In this document: piece after piece, positions 36,486-47,695 of the stretch
Layout of the letters: each line of letters opens with the position of its first letter
How positions within the stretch are numbered: position 1 is the stretch's first letter
Source: Xanthomonas sp. 10-10
GTDB taxonomy: Bacteria; Pseudomonadota; Gammaproteobacteria; Xanthomonadales; Xanthomonadaceae
Direction: 5' to 3'
Assembly (NCBI RefSeq): GCF_040182365.1
Contig: NZ_CP144460.1
Span: 3,224,001 to 3,288,000, forward strand
DNA: 64,000 nucleotides
Notes under the pieces: model-generated
Told to the model about the DNA's origin: nothing
The model's database searches: none
Seen by the model: the letters and a program-made list of their open reading frames with translations, nothing else
Program-made: the position numbers and the translations under genes

Positions 36486-36956
36486 CTATGCGCGGTGATA
36501 CGGATGATTGGCCAGCATCGCCGCAGCGCGGTACAGCTGCTCGGCCACGATCAGCCGCACCAGCATGTGCGGCAAGGTGAGCGGGCCGATCGACCAACTT
36601 TCATTGGCGTTTTTCAGTACCTCGGCGGCATGGCCTTCCGGGCCGCCGATCAGGAAGGCCAGATCGCGCCCCTGCCCGCGCCAGTGCTCCATGCGCTGGG
36701 CAAGCTGCTCCGAACTCAGCGGCCGGCCTGGCACATCCAGTGCCACCACATGCGCGTTCTTGGGGAGCGCGGCGATGACGCGGCGGCCTTCGTCGTCGAT
36801 GGCGCGTTGCCCGTCGCGGCCCTTGCCGCGCAGCCCGGGTTCGATTTCGACCAGCTCCAGCGGCATCCAGTGCGACAGACGTTTTTGATATTCGGCAAAA
36901 CCTTGCGCCACCCAGGCCGGTGCGCGCTCGCCGGTGGCGATGAGTCGGCATTTCAT
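36486..36956 (-). CDS. rlmH: 23S rRNA (pseudouridine1915-N3)-methyltransferase
   Basis: 156 aa, exact family length (E. coli 155). SPOUT-fold methyltransferase: LDVPGRPLSSEQLAQRM, then FLIGGPEGH (SAM-binding knot) and LPHMLVRLIVAEQLYRA at the C-terminus, with the final NHPYHRA. It methylates pseudouridine 1915 in helix 69 of 23S rRNA on assembled ribosomes. The ATG of MKCRLIATGERAP (36956) is the usual start. Its normal neighbour rsfS lies beyond phoX, which separates them. Confidence 0.96.
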   Translation of the reverse strand: MKCRLIATGERAPAWVAQGFAEYQKRLSHWMPLELVEIEPGLRGKGRDGQRAIDDEGRRVIAALPKNAHVVALDVPGRPLSSEQLAQRMEHWRGQGRDLAFLIGGPEGHAAEVLKNANESWSIGPLTLPHMLVRLIVAEQLYRAAAMLANHPYHRA

Positions 36957-37077
36957 CGGCACATGATATCCGCGTCACAGCCTGTGCAGTCCGTGACGAT
37001 TTGTCGTTGCGTGTCATGGCGTGGTTACAGCCGGCAATTAGTGTCGCCCGACCACCCAGCCACGCAGGAGTCGTTCG

Positions 37078-38613
37078 ATGCCGATTTTCGATCCCGCCCG
37101 CCGCCAGGTCCTCAAGGGCAGCGCCGCCGTCATGGCCGCCGGCGCCCTTGGCAGCTTGGGCGCCTTGCAGTCGCGCCAGGCCCAGGCCGCCACGTCTGCG
37201 TCGGTGCGCCTTGCACCGGTCCCCAGCCGCTACGGCCCGCTTGCACCGGTCGCCGACCAGAGCACCGGCTTGCCCTTGCTGCAGCTGCCGCGCGGCTTCA
37301 GCTACCGCTCGTTCGGCTGGAGCGGCGATCGCATGGACGATGGCCAGCCCTGCCCCGACCGTCACGACGGCATGGCCGTGGTCGGTCTGCGCCGTCCCGA
37401 CTGGCGGCCGGGCAGCGACCCGCTGCGCGGCCTGGAGTACGTGTTGATCCGCAATCACGAGCGCGGCGCAGGCAGCCCGTTCCGCGCACCGGCGATGTAC
37501 GACACCGGCATCGTCAGCGGCACCCAGTCCGCCGGCGGCGGCACCACCACGCTGAGTTACGGCCGCCGTGGCTGGGGCAGCCTGGAACCCAGCCTGGGCG
37601 GCACCCTGGTCAACTGCGCTGGCGGGCCGACTCCGTGGGGCACCTGGCTGAGCTGCGAAGAGATCAAGACCAATGCGGTGTCCAGCACCGGCCGCAAGCA
37701 CGGCTATGTGTTCGAAGTGGACCCGGACAGCCACCGCACCACCGGTCGTCCGCTGGTGGGTCTGGGCCGCTTCAGTCATGAGGCGGTGGCGATCGACCCG
37801 CGCACCGGCATCGTCTATCTCACCGAGGACGACCGCAACAAGGCCGGCCTGTATCGCTTCATTCCCAACGACCGCCGCGGCCGCAATGGCTCGCTGGAAA
37901 ACGGCGGCCGCCTGCAGGCCGCGCGCGTACGCGGACGTCGCAATGCCGACCTCACCGTGGCCAGCATCGGCCAGCAGTTCCAGCTGGAATGGGTGGATAT
38001 CGAAGAGCCGGATCTGGACAGCATCGCCGCACCGGCCGGCTTTGCCGACATCGGCGCCAACGACACCTTGAGCGGACCGTTTGCACAGGCCTGGGCCGAT
38101 GGCGCGCTGCGCATGAGCCGTGGCGAAGGCATCTGGTACAGCTACGGCAAACTCTTCATCGTCGATACCAGCACCGGCGTGGATGCGCAGGGCCGGCGCG
38201 GTTACGGCAATGGCGCAGTGTGGGTGCTGGACCTGTTCACCCAGCGCCTGAGTGCGCTGTTCGTCAGCGGCAATCAGCTGGCCGCGCACAATCCGGACAA
38301 CGTCACCGTCAGCGCGCGCGGCGGCGTGGTGCTGTGCGAAGACGGCGGCGAAAGTCCGGACGAATACGGCCCCGGCGCGCGATTGCTCGGGCTGACCCGC
38401 GGGGGCGAATCGTTCTACCTGGCCAAGAACAACGTGCAGCTCACCTCGCAGCAGATCGCCGCTGCCGGCAAGACCATTGCTGAAGGCGATTACCGCGATA
38501 CCGAATTCTGCGGCGCCTGCTGGGACCCGCTGGCGCGTACCTTGTTCGTCAACATCCAGACACCGGGGATCACCCTGGCCATCACCGGCCCGTGGGAGCG
38601 CGGGCCGCTTTAA
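37078..38613 (+). CDS. phoX: PhoX-family alkaline phosphatase (DUF839), Tat-exported
   Basis: 511 aa. A twin-arginine signal (DPARRQVLKG, Arg8-Arg9) with hydrophobic core and an AQA cleavage region predicts export of a folded enzyme. The PhoX blocks are present: EYVLIRNHERG, TPWGTWLSCEE, GRFSHEAVAIDPRTGIVYLTEDD and EDGGESPDEYGP. PhoX enzymes are calcium-dependent phosphatases with an Fe-Ca cluster that release phosphate in the periplasm. The gene lies on the opposite strand between rsfS and rlmH, normally adjacent genes, so it looks like a later insertion. Confidence 0.9.
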   Translation: MPIFDPARRQVLKGSAAVMAAGALGSLGALQSRQAQAATSASVRLAPVPSRYGPLAPVADQSTGLPLLQLPRGFSYRSFGWSGDRMDDGQPCPDRHDGMAVVGLRRPDWRPGSDPLRGLEYVLIRNHERGAGSPFRAPAMYDTGIVSGTQSAGGGTTTLSYGRRGWGSLEPSLGGTLVNCAGGPTPWGTWLSCEEIKTNAVSSTGRKHGYVFEVDPDSHRTTGRPLVGLGRFSHEAVAIDPRTGIVYLTEDDRNKAGLYRFIPNDRRGRNGSLENGGRLQAARVRGRRNADLTVASIGQQFQLEWVDIEEPDLDSIAAPAGFADIGANDTLSGPFAQAWADGALRMSRGEGIWYSYGKLFIVDTSTGVDAQGRRGYGNGAVWVLDLFTQRLSALFVSGNQLAAHNPDNVTVSARGGVVLCEDGGESPDEYGPGARLLGLTRGGESFYLAKNNVQLTSQQIAAAGKTIAEGDYRDTEFCGACWDPLARTLFVNIQTPGITLAITGPWERGPL

Positions 38614-38645
38614 GCCGCGCAGCGGTGAGCGACGGCAGACGCAAA

Positions 38646-38667
38646 AACGGCGCCCAAGGGCGCCGTT
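38646..38667. terminator. Bidirectional hairpin between phoX and rsfS
   Basis: AACGGCGCCC and GGGCGCCGTT pair around AA; on the minus strand the stem is followed by TTTTT, so it best fits termination of the nadD-rsfS transcript, and can also end phoX. Confidence 0.75.
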
Positions 38668-38703
38668 CGTGTGTTGCGCAGTGCACACCGTGCAGTGCGT
38701 GAC

Positions 38704-39117
38704 TCAGAGCTGCTCGTCGGCGTCGTCTTGGTCGGACGGACGCTGATCGCCCACCGTCCACAGGCGCTCCAGCGCGTAGAACTCGCGCACGCGCGGCAGC
38801 ATCACGTGCACCACCACGTCGCCCAGGTCGACCAGCACCCATTCGGCTTCTCGCTCGCCTTCCACGCCCAGCGGCATCACGTCCAGGCGCTTGGCGAACT
38901 TGACCACTTCGTCGGCGATCGATTTGACGTGGCGGGTCGAGGTGCCAGAGACCACCACCATGTAATCGCAAACGCTGGACTTGCCGCGTACATCGATCTC
39001 GACCACGTCCTTGGCTTTCAGCTCTTCGACAGCCTCGCGCACGGTGGCCAACAGGGCCGGCACGGACGGCGGCGGATTCGGAATGGAGGTCTTGATGACT
39101 TGGGCTTGGCTGGTCAA
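38704..39117 (-). CDS. rsfS: Ribosomal silencing factor RsfS
   Basis: 137 aa from a TTG start, the only plausible initiator in frame. The RsfS core is LKAKDVVEIDVRGKSSVCDYMVVVSGTSTRHVKSIADEV, then GEREAEWVLVDLGDVVVHVMLPRVREFYALERLW. It binds ribosomal protein uL14 and blocks 30S-50S joining when nutrients are low. The acidic C-terminal tail (SDQDDADEQL) is longer than in E. coli. Placed 56 bp after nadD, as in E. coli, but rlmH is no longer next to it. Confidence 0.95.
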   Translation of the reverse strand: MTSQAQVIKTSIPNPPPSVPALLATVREAVEELKAKDVVEIDVRGKSSVCDYMVVVSGTSTRHVKSIADEVVKFAKRLDVMPLGVEGEREAEWVLVDLGDVVVHVMLPRVREFYALERLWTVGDQRPSDQDDADEQL

Positions 39118-39173
39118 AGCGGCAACTCGATGGAATTGGCGTGAATTATAGGCCGGTCCGGGCGGACGCGTGT

Positions 39174-40055
39174 TCAGCTAGCCGGGCGGGCGCAGCCGTA
39201 CAGGCCTTCCCGGGCAATGAAGCTGGCCACTGCTCCCGGGACCAGCGCCTGCCAGGCGCCGCCGGCAGCGATCTGCGTGCGCACGGCGCTGGCCGATTCG
39301 CCGCGCAGCGGGTGGTGCAATTGCCACAGCCGGCCGGCCGGCGCGGCGACCAATTCGTCGGCATTGGCAGACCAGCGGCCCTGCACAGCGGCGGCCAGTT
39401 GCGGCGCGTCGCGCAGGTCCAGGGACGTGCCGGGCCGCGCGGCGATGACGAAGTGCGCCAACTCGAACAGCGCCTCCCACTGGTGCCAGCGATGCAGTTC
39501 GACGAAGGCGTCGGCACCCAGTAACCAGGCGATCGGCGTGGCGGGGCCAAGTGCCTGGCGCAGCTCGCGCAAGGTCTCCACGGTGTAGGACGGGGCCAGC
39601 TGTTGGCCGGCGCGCTGCAGCTCGCGGCGGTCCAACTGCAGCCCGGGTTGGCCGGCGAGCGCCAGCTCCAGCATCTGCGCACGCTGCGCGGCAGTGGCGC
39701 CGGGTGCGGCGCGATGCGGCGGATCGGCAGCCGGCACCAGGTGCACAAGCGCTGCGAGTTCGTCGCGCGCTGCGCAGGCGATGGCCAGGTGGCCCAAGTG
39801 GATCGGATCGAAGGTGCCGCCGTAGTAGAGGTGGAGCCGGGAATCGATGTGGGATCGGGATTGGGGATGGGGGAGTGGGGAGTCGGAAAGAAGCGGGTCT
39901 GAAGCGGCGGCCTGAGCATCGGTGGCTGGTGACGTTGCAGCCACACCGGTGGGAGCTGCCGGCTTTGCGCGTTGCCCTGCGGTTCCACTGATTGCAGGCT
40001 CCCGCTCTCCGGCGCCGGTGCCTGGCTCAGCGGTTCCGGCCTGCCCCGCGCTCAC
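39174..40055 (-). CDS. nadD: Nicotinate-nucleotide adenylyltransferase with N-terminal extension
   Basis: 293 aa from a GTG at 40055 that overlaps the holA stop (GTGA). The enzymatic core begins near residue 77: YYGGTFDPIHLGHL with the HIGH-like nucleotidyl-transferase motif, and ends with the SASAVRTQIAAG block (related to ISSTxIR). It adenylates nicotinate mononucleotide in NAD synthesis. Typical NadD is about 215 aa, so some 70-75 residues are extra. Residues ~52-73 come from a GGGATTGGGGATGGGG repeat. From Val38 to the core there is no ATG, GTG or TTG, so this stretch is probably translated; the GTG at codon 38 is an alternative start. Confidence 0.9.
   Translation of the reverse strand: MSAGQAGTAEPGTGAGEREPAISGTAGQRAKPAAPTGVAATSPATDAQAAASDPLLSDSPLPHPQSRSHIDSRLHLYYGGTFDPIHLGHLAIACAARDELAALVHLVPAADPPHRAAPGATAAQRAQMLELALAGQPGLQLDRRELQRAGQQLAPSYTVETLRELRQALGPATPIAWLLGADAFVELHRWHQWEALFELAHFVIAARPGTSLDLRDAPQLAAAVQGRWSANADELVAAPAGRLWQLHHPLRGESASAVRTQIAAGGAWQALVPGAVASFIAREGLYGCARPAS
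39850..39888. repeat. GGGATTC-type heptamer tract within the nadD 5' coding region
   Basis: GGGATCGGGATTGGGGATGG followed by GGGAGTGGGGAGTCGG on the plus strand. On the coding strand it specifies part of the Pro/Ser-rich N-terminal extension of NadD. Confidence 0.7.
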
Positions 40056-41080
40056 GCCAGCAATCTCACCGCGCGCGCTTCGGCCACTGCGACCAGCAGG
40101 CGTTCCAGGCCGACCCAGGCATCGCCGTCGGCGCGGCCCTTGGCCATGCGGTCCACCAGGCCGGCTTCGGCGACGAAGCGTTCCCAGCGGCGCGGTTCGG
40201 GATGGCGCTGCAGCGCGCGCTTGAACGGGGCCTGGCGGGATTCCCAGATGCCCTGCGATTTCATTTCCGCAGCCAGGTTGCCGCCATTGGCCTGCACCTT
40301 GGCCAGGGCAGCGGTGCGCAGCAGTTCCTTGATCAGGATCGGCATCAACGCCGCCACCGCTTCGCCTTCGGCACGCAGTCCGGCCAGCATGCGGATCACC
40401 GCAGCGGCCTGACCGGAGAAGGTGGTTTCGGCCAGCCGAAACACGTCATAGCGCGCGGCATCGGCCACCAGCGATTCCATCGCCTCCAGATCCAGCGTCT
40501 TGCCATCGGCCAGCAAGGCCAGCTTGTCGATCTCCTGCGCGGCGGCCAGCAGGTTGCCTTCCACCCGCTCGGCCAGGCGCTGCACTGCAGCCGCATCGGC
40601 GCGCAGCCCCTGCGCGCGCAGGCGGCGCTCGATCCAGTCGGACAGTTCGTGCGGCTTGATCGCCCAGGCCACGGCAATGGTGCCGATACGACCGATTGCC
40701 TCGGCCCACTTGCCCTGGTGCGCCTTGCTCCAGTCGTTGGCAGTGATCAGCAGCACCACGTCCGGCGGCGGGTTGGCGCAGAAGCGGGTGATGACCTCGG
40801 CGCCGTCCTTGCCCGGCTTGCCGCTGGGCAGGCGTACTTCCACCAGCCGGCGCGGGCTGAACAGGCTGGGCGCGTTGAAGCTGGCGTCGAGCTGGTTCCA
40901 GTCGAACTCGCGACCATCGGCATCGAATACCTCGCGCTCGCCGATGCCTTCGGCGCGCGCACGTGCGCGCACCGCATCGGCCGCTTCGAGCACCCGCAAG
41001 GTTTCCGGGCCGGCGATCAGATAGGCCGGCTGCAACGGCTGGCTGGACTGGCCGGCCAGCTGTTCGGGGCGAAGTTCCAT
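40052..41080 (-). CDS. holA: DNA polymerase III subunit delta
   Basis: 342 aa, same length as E. coli HolA (343). Blocks: QPAYLIAGPETLRVLEAADAVRARARAEG at the N-terminus, FNAPSLFSPRRLVEVRLPSGKPGKDG and the ERVEGNLLAAAQEIDKLALL region. HolA is the clamp-loader wrench that opens the sliding clamp. It lacks a Walker A, as expected for delta. The stop overlaps the nadD GTG. Confidence 0.95.
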   Translation of the reverse strand: MELRPEQLAGQSSQPLQPAYLIAGPETLRVLEAADAVRARARAEGIGEREVFDADGREFDWNQLDASFNAPSLFSPRRLVEVRLPSGKPGKDGAEVITRFCANPPPDVVLLITANDWSKAHQGKWAEAIGRIGTIAVAWAIKPHELSDWIERRLRAQGLRADAAAVQRLAERVEGNLLAAAQEIDKLALLADGKTLDLEAMESLVADAARYDVFRLAETTFSGQAAAVIRMLAGLRAEGEAVAALMPILIKELLRTAALAKVQANGGNLAAEMKSQGIWESRQAPFKRALQRHPEPRRWERFVAEAGLVDRMAKGRADGDAWVGLERLLVAVAEARAVRLLA

Positions 41081-41266
41081 GACTACGGAAGTTCCATCAC
41101 TACAAGGGCACGCGCGACTGAAGCGTCACGGACAAGACAGCGTCTGCAGCACTCGGCCGGGGCATGGTGACCGCGCAGCAAGCGCACCATGCGCCTGGCG
41201 CAATCCAGTTCCGGACTCCGGGCGCGCTTGCCCGGCAGCTGCGCGGACGGGCTGATCACGACCCGC

Positions 41267-41908
41267 TCAGTTGTTCGACGAAGAGGCGGGCGGCAGCGAC
41301 GCCGGCACGCTCGATTCCGGCGTCGACGGCTGCACGGGCGGTGTGGCGGCCGGCGGCAGCGGCGCGGTTGGCGTGCTTTCCAGGCTCTCACCGCGCTGTA
41401 CGCGCGCGCGCACCACGCTATCGATACGCCGCAGGATCGACGCCGACATGTCCTTGCGCAACTCGTCGGCCAGGATCTCGCGCTCGGTCGCGGTACCGGT
41501 GGCATCCACCGGCGGCGACACGTAGTCGCGCGACAGCTCGATCACCTGCTGCGGCACCAGCACCGCCCCGTTGGCGGTGGTGACGGTAAAGATGGCGGCG
41601 TAGCGCAGGCTGTATTCCTGCGCACGTCCCTGGCTGTCGATGGCGATCGGCAGATCGCCCCAGCGCTCGGACAACACCTGCACCTGCGCAAAGCCGGTCT
41701 TGGCGTCTTCGTCGGCCAGCGTGGCACCGGCCGCCCTGAGGCCACGTCGCAGCAATTTGGCCAGTTCGCTGTACTGCACTGCGGACTGCACCTTCACCGC
41801 CGGGGTATCGGGTGGCAACGCAAGCGAATTGCGCAGGTGGAAGCCGCAGGCGGTGAGGCTGGAGACCAGCACGAGGGACGCAGCGAAAGCAGTAGGAAAT
41901 CGAATCAT
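41267..41908 (-). CDS. lptE: LPS-assembly lipoprotein LptE
   Basis: 213 aa. The signal peptide ends in the lipobox LTAC (Cys21), followed by GFHLRN, the common LptE start. The fold continues with the Lys/Arg-rich strand regions and a tail of Pro/Ser/Thr (APLPPAATPPVQPSTPESS) that is longer than in E. coli (196 aa). LptE plugs the LptD barrel and delivers LPS to the outer leaflet. The ATG at 41908 (MIRFPTAF) gives a clean signal peptide. It lies between leuS and holA, the standard order; the 186 bp gap to holA holds nothing recognisable. Confidence 0.92.
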   Translation of the reverse strand: MIRFPTAFAASLVLVSSLTACGFHLRNSLALPPDTPAVKVQSAVQYSELAKLLRRGLRAAGATLADEDAKTGFAQVQVLSERWGDLPIAIDSQGRAQEYSLRYAAIFTVTTANGAVLVPQQVIELSRDYVSPPVDATGTATEREILADELRKDMSASILRRIDSVVRARVQRGESLESTPTAPLPPAATPPVQPSTPESSVPASLPPASSSNN

Positions 41909-42263
41909 GGGCACAGTCTGGATGAGCGCCCCGGCGGCGGCAACAGGCGGCTAGCCTGACGCAGCCCGCGTGAACGGGGCTTGATAGGCGCCGCGAAACC
42001 ACCCGGCGCCCAGGAATGACAAACGCGTCGCCACGCGCCGGTGAAACGGATGACCGCAAGCCACCCCGACAATCTCGCCTGCACGTCGCCAGGCGCGACT
42101 GACCTGAAGTCCCGGGAACCATCGCGGAAACGTCACCCTGCGTCGCGACGCATCAATGCAGTCAATCGCAGAGAACCACTGCAGCAACCTGACCCGCGCA
42201 GCACCACATGCCAGTGCAGCACATTGCCAATACCGCCGCAGCAAGCTTGCACCGCGCCGCCAC

Positions 42264-42290
42264 GCCGATCCGGGAACTGCCCGGATCGGC
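42264..42290. terminator. Hairpin in the leuS-lptE gap
   Basis: GCCGATCCGGG and CCCGGATCGGC (11 bp) enclose a 5-nt loop, about 18 bp after the leuS stop. No T run follows on the minus strand. It could weaken read-through from leuS into lptE. The rest of the 399 bp gap (41909-42307) has no recognisable gene or repeat. Confidence 0.5.
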
Positions 42291-42307
42291 AATGGCAACC
42301 CGAGCGA

Positions 42308-45022
<2,715 letters not shown>

Positions 45023-45634
45023 TCAGATCGCCGGCTTTGCCGGCCAGATCCAGGCGGCGACCGCCAGCCAGCCGACCCAGGCCAGAAACGCCAGGCGCTG
45101 GGCGATGGCCTGCCGCAGCAGGCCGGGCGGGCCGAACGCCAGCACCGCCACCATCAGCCCGGCCGCCAGACTGAGCCAGGCCAGCGCGCGGGTCTCGGCG
45201 GCATTGAGCAGCGCAGCGGCAATCAACAGCATGCCGGGCACAAAGGCCACCGCCCACAGCAACCAGGCCGTGGCATGGGCCTGACTGGCGCGGCCGTCCA
45301 GATCGGTGGGATCCAGCGGCAGCATGCCCATGCCGACGAAGGCCAGCCCGGCCAGCACGATCAGCTGCCCGCCCACGCGCAGGCCCCAGCCGGCCCTGGG
45401 CGGCATGCGCGCCAGCAGGCTGACGCCGGTGACCATGCCCAGCGCGCCGACCAGCACGAACGCCAGCAGGTTGAAGCCCAGCGCATGCGGCACGCCTTGC
45501 GCGCCCAGCAGCGCGACCGGGTGGCTGGCCTGCAGATAACCCGGCAACGTGGCGCCGAACCCGGCCAGCGCCAGCACGAACACGCTTGCCGCGATCAGCC
45601 CCAGGTAGCGCTGCGCGCCGTCAGTCCTTCCCAT
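45023..45634 (-). CDS. DUF998-like multi-pass membrane protein
   Basis: 203 aa with six hydrophobic segments. A short basic N-terminus is followed by LGLIAASVFVLALAGFGATLPGYLQ; the C-terminal segments include GLLRQAIAQRLAFLAWVGWLAVAAWIWP. The pattern agrees with DUF998, a family of small inner-membrane proteins of unknown role. Confidence in the family is moderate. It lies directly upstream of leuS (72 bp) and divergent from ybbN. Confidence 0.6.
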   Translation of the reverse strand: MGRTDGAQRYLGLIAASVFVLALAGFGATLPGYLQASHPVALLGAQGVPHALGFNLLAFVLVGALGMVTGVSLLARMPPRAGWGLRVGGQLIVLAGLAFVGMGMLPLDPTDLDGRASQAHATAWLLWAVAFVPGMLLIAAALLNAAETRALAWLSLAAGLMVAVLAFGPPGLLRQAIAQRLAFLAWVGWLAVAAWIWPAKPAI

Positions 45635-45793
45635 TATCGTGCTCCGCTGCGGGGCGCGCACGCCACCAGGACGCGGCATTGTCGTGCCGGGCGGGCGCGC
45701 CGTGAACCCCCTCCGGCGTCCCGGACCGGCCTTGTGTCAGCCGGGTTTGCCACCATTACCTCCCACTGTTGCCGTCACCCCATCAGGAAGCCC

Positions 45794-46654
45794 ATGTCCG
45801 ACAAGCCGCATGTATTCGATGCCACCACCGACACCTTCGAGACCGAGGTCCTGCAGAAATCGTTGACGACACCGGTACTGGTGGACTTCTGGGCCACCTG
45901 GTGCGGGCCGTGCAAATCGCTGACGCCGATCCTGGAAAAGCTGGCAGGCGAGTACAACGGCGCATTCGAGCTGGGCAAGGTCGATGTGGACAAGGAACAG
46001 CAGATCGCCGCAGCGTTCCAGATCCGCTCGGTACCGACGGTGTTCCTGGTCAAGGGCGGCGAGATCGTCGACGGCTTCCCCGGCGCGATGCCCGAGGGCC
46101 AGGTGCGCGAATTCCTGACCCAGCACGGCGTGCTGCCGGCCGAGCCACAGGCGCCCGAAGCGCTGCAGCCCGAGGCGCCGCTGGACCCGCAGGCACAGGC
46201 CGCCGCATTGCGCGAGGCGATCGCCGCCGACCCGGACAAGGACGAGCTCAAGCTGGACCTGGCGCTGGCGCTGCTCAAGACCGGCGACACCGCCGAGGCC
46301 GAACAGCTGATCGACGCCCTGCCCGCCAACCTGGCCACCGATGACCGCGCGGTGCGTGCCAAGGCCCGCCTGAGTTTTGCCAATGTGCTCAAGGACGCCC
46401 CGGACGCGGGCGCACTGCAGGCCAGCGTGGACGCCAACGGCGCCGACCTGCGCGCCCGTCACCTGTTGGGCGTGCGCCATCTGCTCGACGGCAACGACGA
46501 AGCGGCGCTGGAGCAGTTCCTGGAAATGCTGCGCCAGGATCGCGCCTTCGAGGAGAACCTGCCGCGCCGCAGCCTGATCGATGCCTTCCGCGTGATCGAA
46601 GACGAAGACCTGGTCGGCCGCTACCGCCGCAAGATGTCGGCGCTGGTGTTCTGA
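45794..46654 (+). CDS. ybbN: Thioredoxin-TPR co-chaperone YbbN/CnoX
   Basis: 286 aa. An N-terminal thioredoxin domain (residues 5-110) with the intact active site WCGPCK (Cys37, Cys40) and cis-Pro in SVPTVFLV is followed by a helical TPR part (residues 150-286, ending RYRRKMSAL). The YbbN/CnoX family holds unfolded proteins and works with DnaK and GroEL under oxidative stress. E. coli YbbN has a SQHC active site; the CGPC here suggests redox activity like that of CnoX from Caulobacter. It has its own upstream region. Confidence 0.92.
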   Translation: MSDKPHVFDATTDTFETEVLQKSLTTPVLVDFWATWCGPCKSLTPILEKLAGEYNGAFELGKVDVDKEQQIAAAFQIRSVPTVFLVKGGEIVDGFPGAMPEGQVREFLTQHGVLPAEPQAPEALQPEAPLDPQAQAAALREAIAADPDKDELKLDLALALLKTGDTAEAEQLIDALPANLATDDRAVRAKARLSFANVLKDAPDAGALQASVDANGADLRARHLLGVRHLLDGNDEAALEQFLEMLRQDRAFEENLPRRSLIDAFRVIEDEDLVGRYRRKMSALVF

Positions 46655-46685
46655 TAGCCGGTGGCGCTGCGGCGCCACATGGACA

Positions 46686-46821
46686 CGTAGCAGCGGACCT
46701 GGATGCGACAAGGCACTGTTTCCGCGTAGGAGCGGACCCGGCCGCGACGAGGCATCCCCTGGTCGCGACAAGGCCCCCCGAGTATCGGTAACGCACCGTC
46801 GCGGCCAGGTCCGCTCCTACG
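46686..46821. repeat. Inverted pair of the GTAGGAGCGG element with a degenerate third copy
   Basis: Arms at 46725-46747 (CGTAGGAGCGGACCCGGCCG...) and 46799-46821 agree at 22 of 23 positions in inverted orientation, separated by 51 bp. A degenerate direct copy lies at 46686-46715 (CGTAGCAGCGGACCTGG). As RNA this would form a long hairpin after ybbN. The rest of the 362 bp gap to 47016 has no visible gene. Confidence 0.75.
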
Positions 46822-47016
46822 AGGGCTGCCCCGCCGCGGCGGGCCCTAGCGCGGGTGCACCAAGCGGCGAGACACACTGCGCGAGCGGCGATGACGCGCC
46901 GCCTGGCCCGACTCGCAGCGCGGACACGACCGCCCCGATGTCGACCTGCGGCACCGTCACCATACGCATGCGAATGTTATGCTGTGAGCTCGACCCGCCA
47001 TGGAACCAAGGCCCGC

Positions 47017-47466
47017 ATGCGCGCTTCACTGTTCAAGCTCGGCATCAACCTGTGGCCGCCCTACCTGTTCTCGGGGATCCACGTCACCGTGTTGTCGGCC
47101 GACTATCGCTTCGCGCGGGTGGAACTGCGGCAGCGCCCGTGGAATCGCAACTACGTCGGCACCCATTTCGGCGGCAGCCTGTTTGCGATGACTGATCCGT
47201 TCTGGATGCTGCTGGTCATGCAGAACCTGGGGCGCGACTACTACGTCTGGGACAAGGCCGGCAGCATCGAGTTCGTCAAACCCGGGCGTGGCACGGTGAG
47301 CGCGGACTTTGTGATCGACAACGACGTGCTCGCCGACCTGCGCCAAGCCACCGCAGGCGGAGAGAAGCATCTGCGCTGGTTCGAAAATGCGGTACACAAC
47401 CGCGATGGCGAGGTCGTTGCGCGCGTGCGCAAGCAGCTCTACGTCAAGCGCAAACCGGCGCGGTAA
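47017..47466 (+). CDS. DUF4442-domain protein (hotdog thioesterase-like)
   Basis: 149 aa. The DUF4442 pattern is [23 protein letters not shown], then [25 protein letters not shown], and the C-terminal [14 protein letters not shown]. The family shares the hotdog fold of acyl-CoA thioesterases (related to YiiD C-terminal half), but the substrate is unknown. The ATG at 47017 matches the family start, though in-frame codons continue upstream through a palindromic region. No partner gene is obvious. Confidence 0.8.
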   Translation: MRASLFKLGINLWPPYLFSGIHVTVLSADYRFARVELRQRPWNRNYVGTHFGGSLFAMTDPFWMLLVMQNLGRDYYVWDKAGSIEFVKPGRGTVSADFVIDNDVLADLRQATAGGEKHLRWFENAVHNRDGEVVARVRKQLYVKRKPAR

Positions 47467-47695
47467 TCGCAACCCTGTCGACCTGACTGCAAGACAGACG
47501 CTCGCCAGGTCGCTCGCTCGTCACGTGTCCGCTCGATGTCGGTGTCATGGCTGCACTGCGGGCGGCGCAACCGCATGCAGTCACCGCCGACATGACGCCC
47601 GCGTAGTACGGCGACGTCGCGATGTGCGAATCGCCGCTTTGCGTCCTTGCGCGCCTTGGTCAAGAATCAGGCACCTCTCCTCGCTGGTTGCCTTC

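Noticed and set aside
37000..37077. Possible Pho box before phoX (TGTCGTTGCGTGTCATGG)
   Set aside because: Only one half resembles CTGTCAT and the spacing is wrong by a base; too weak to call.
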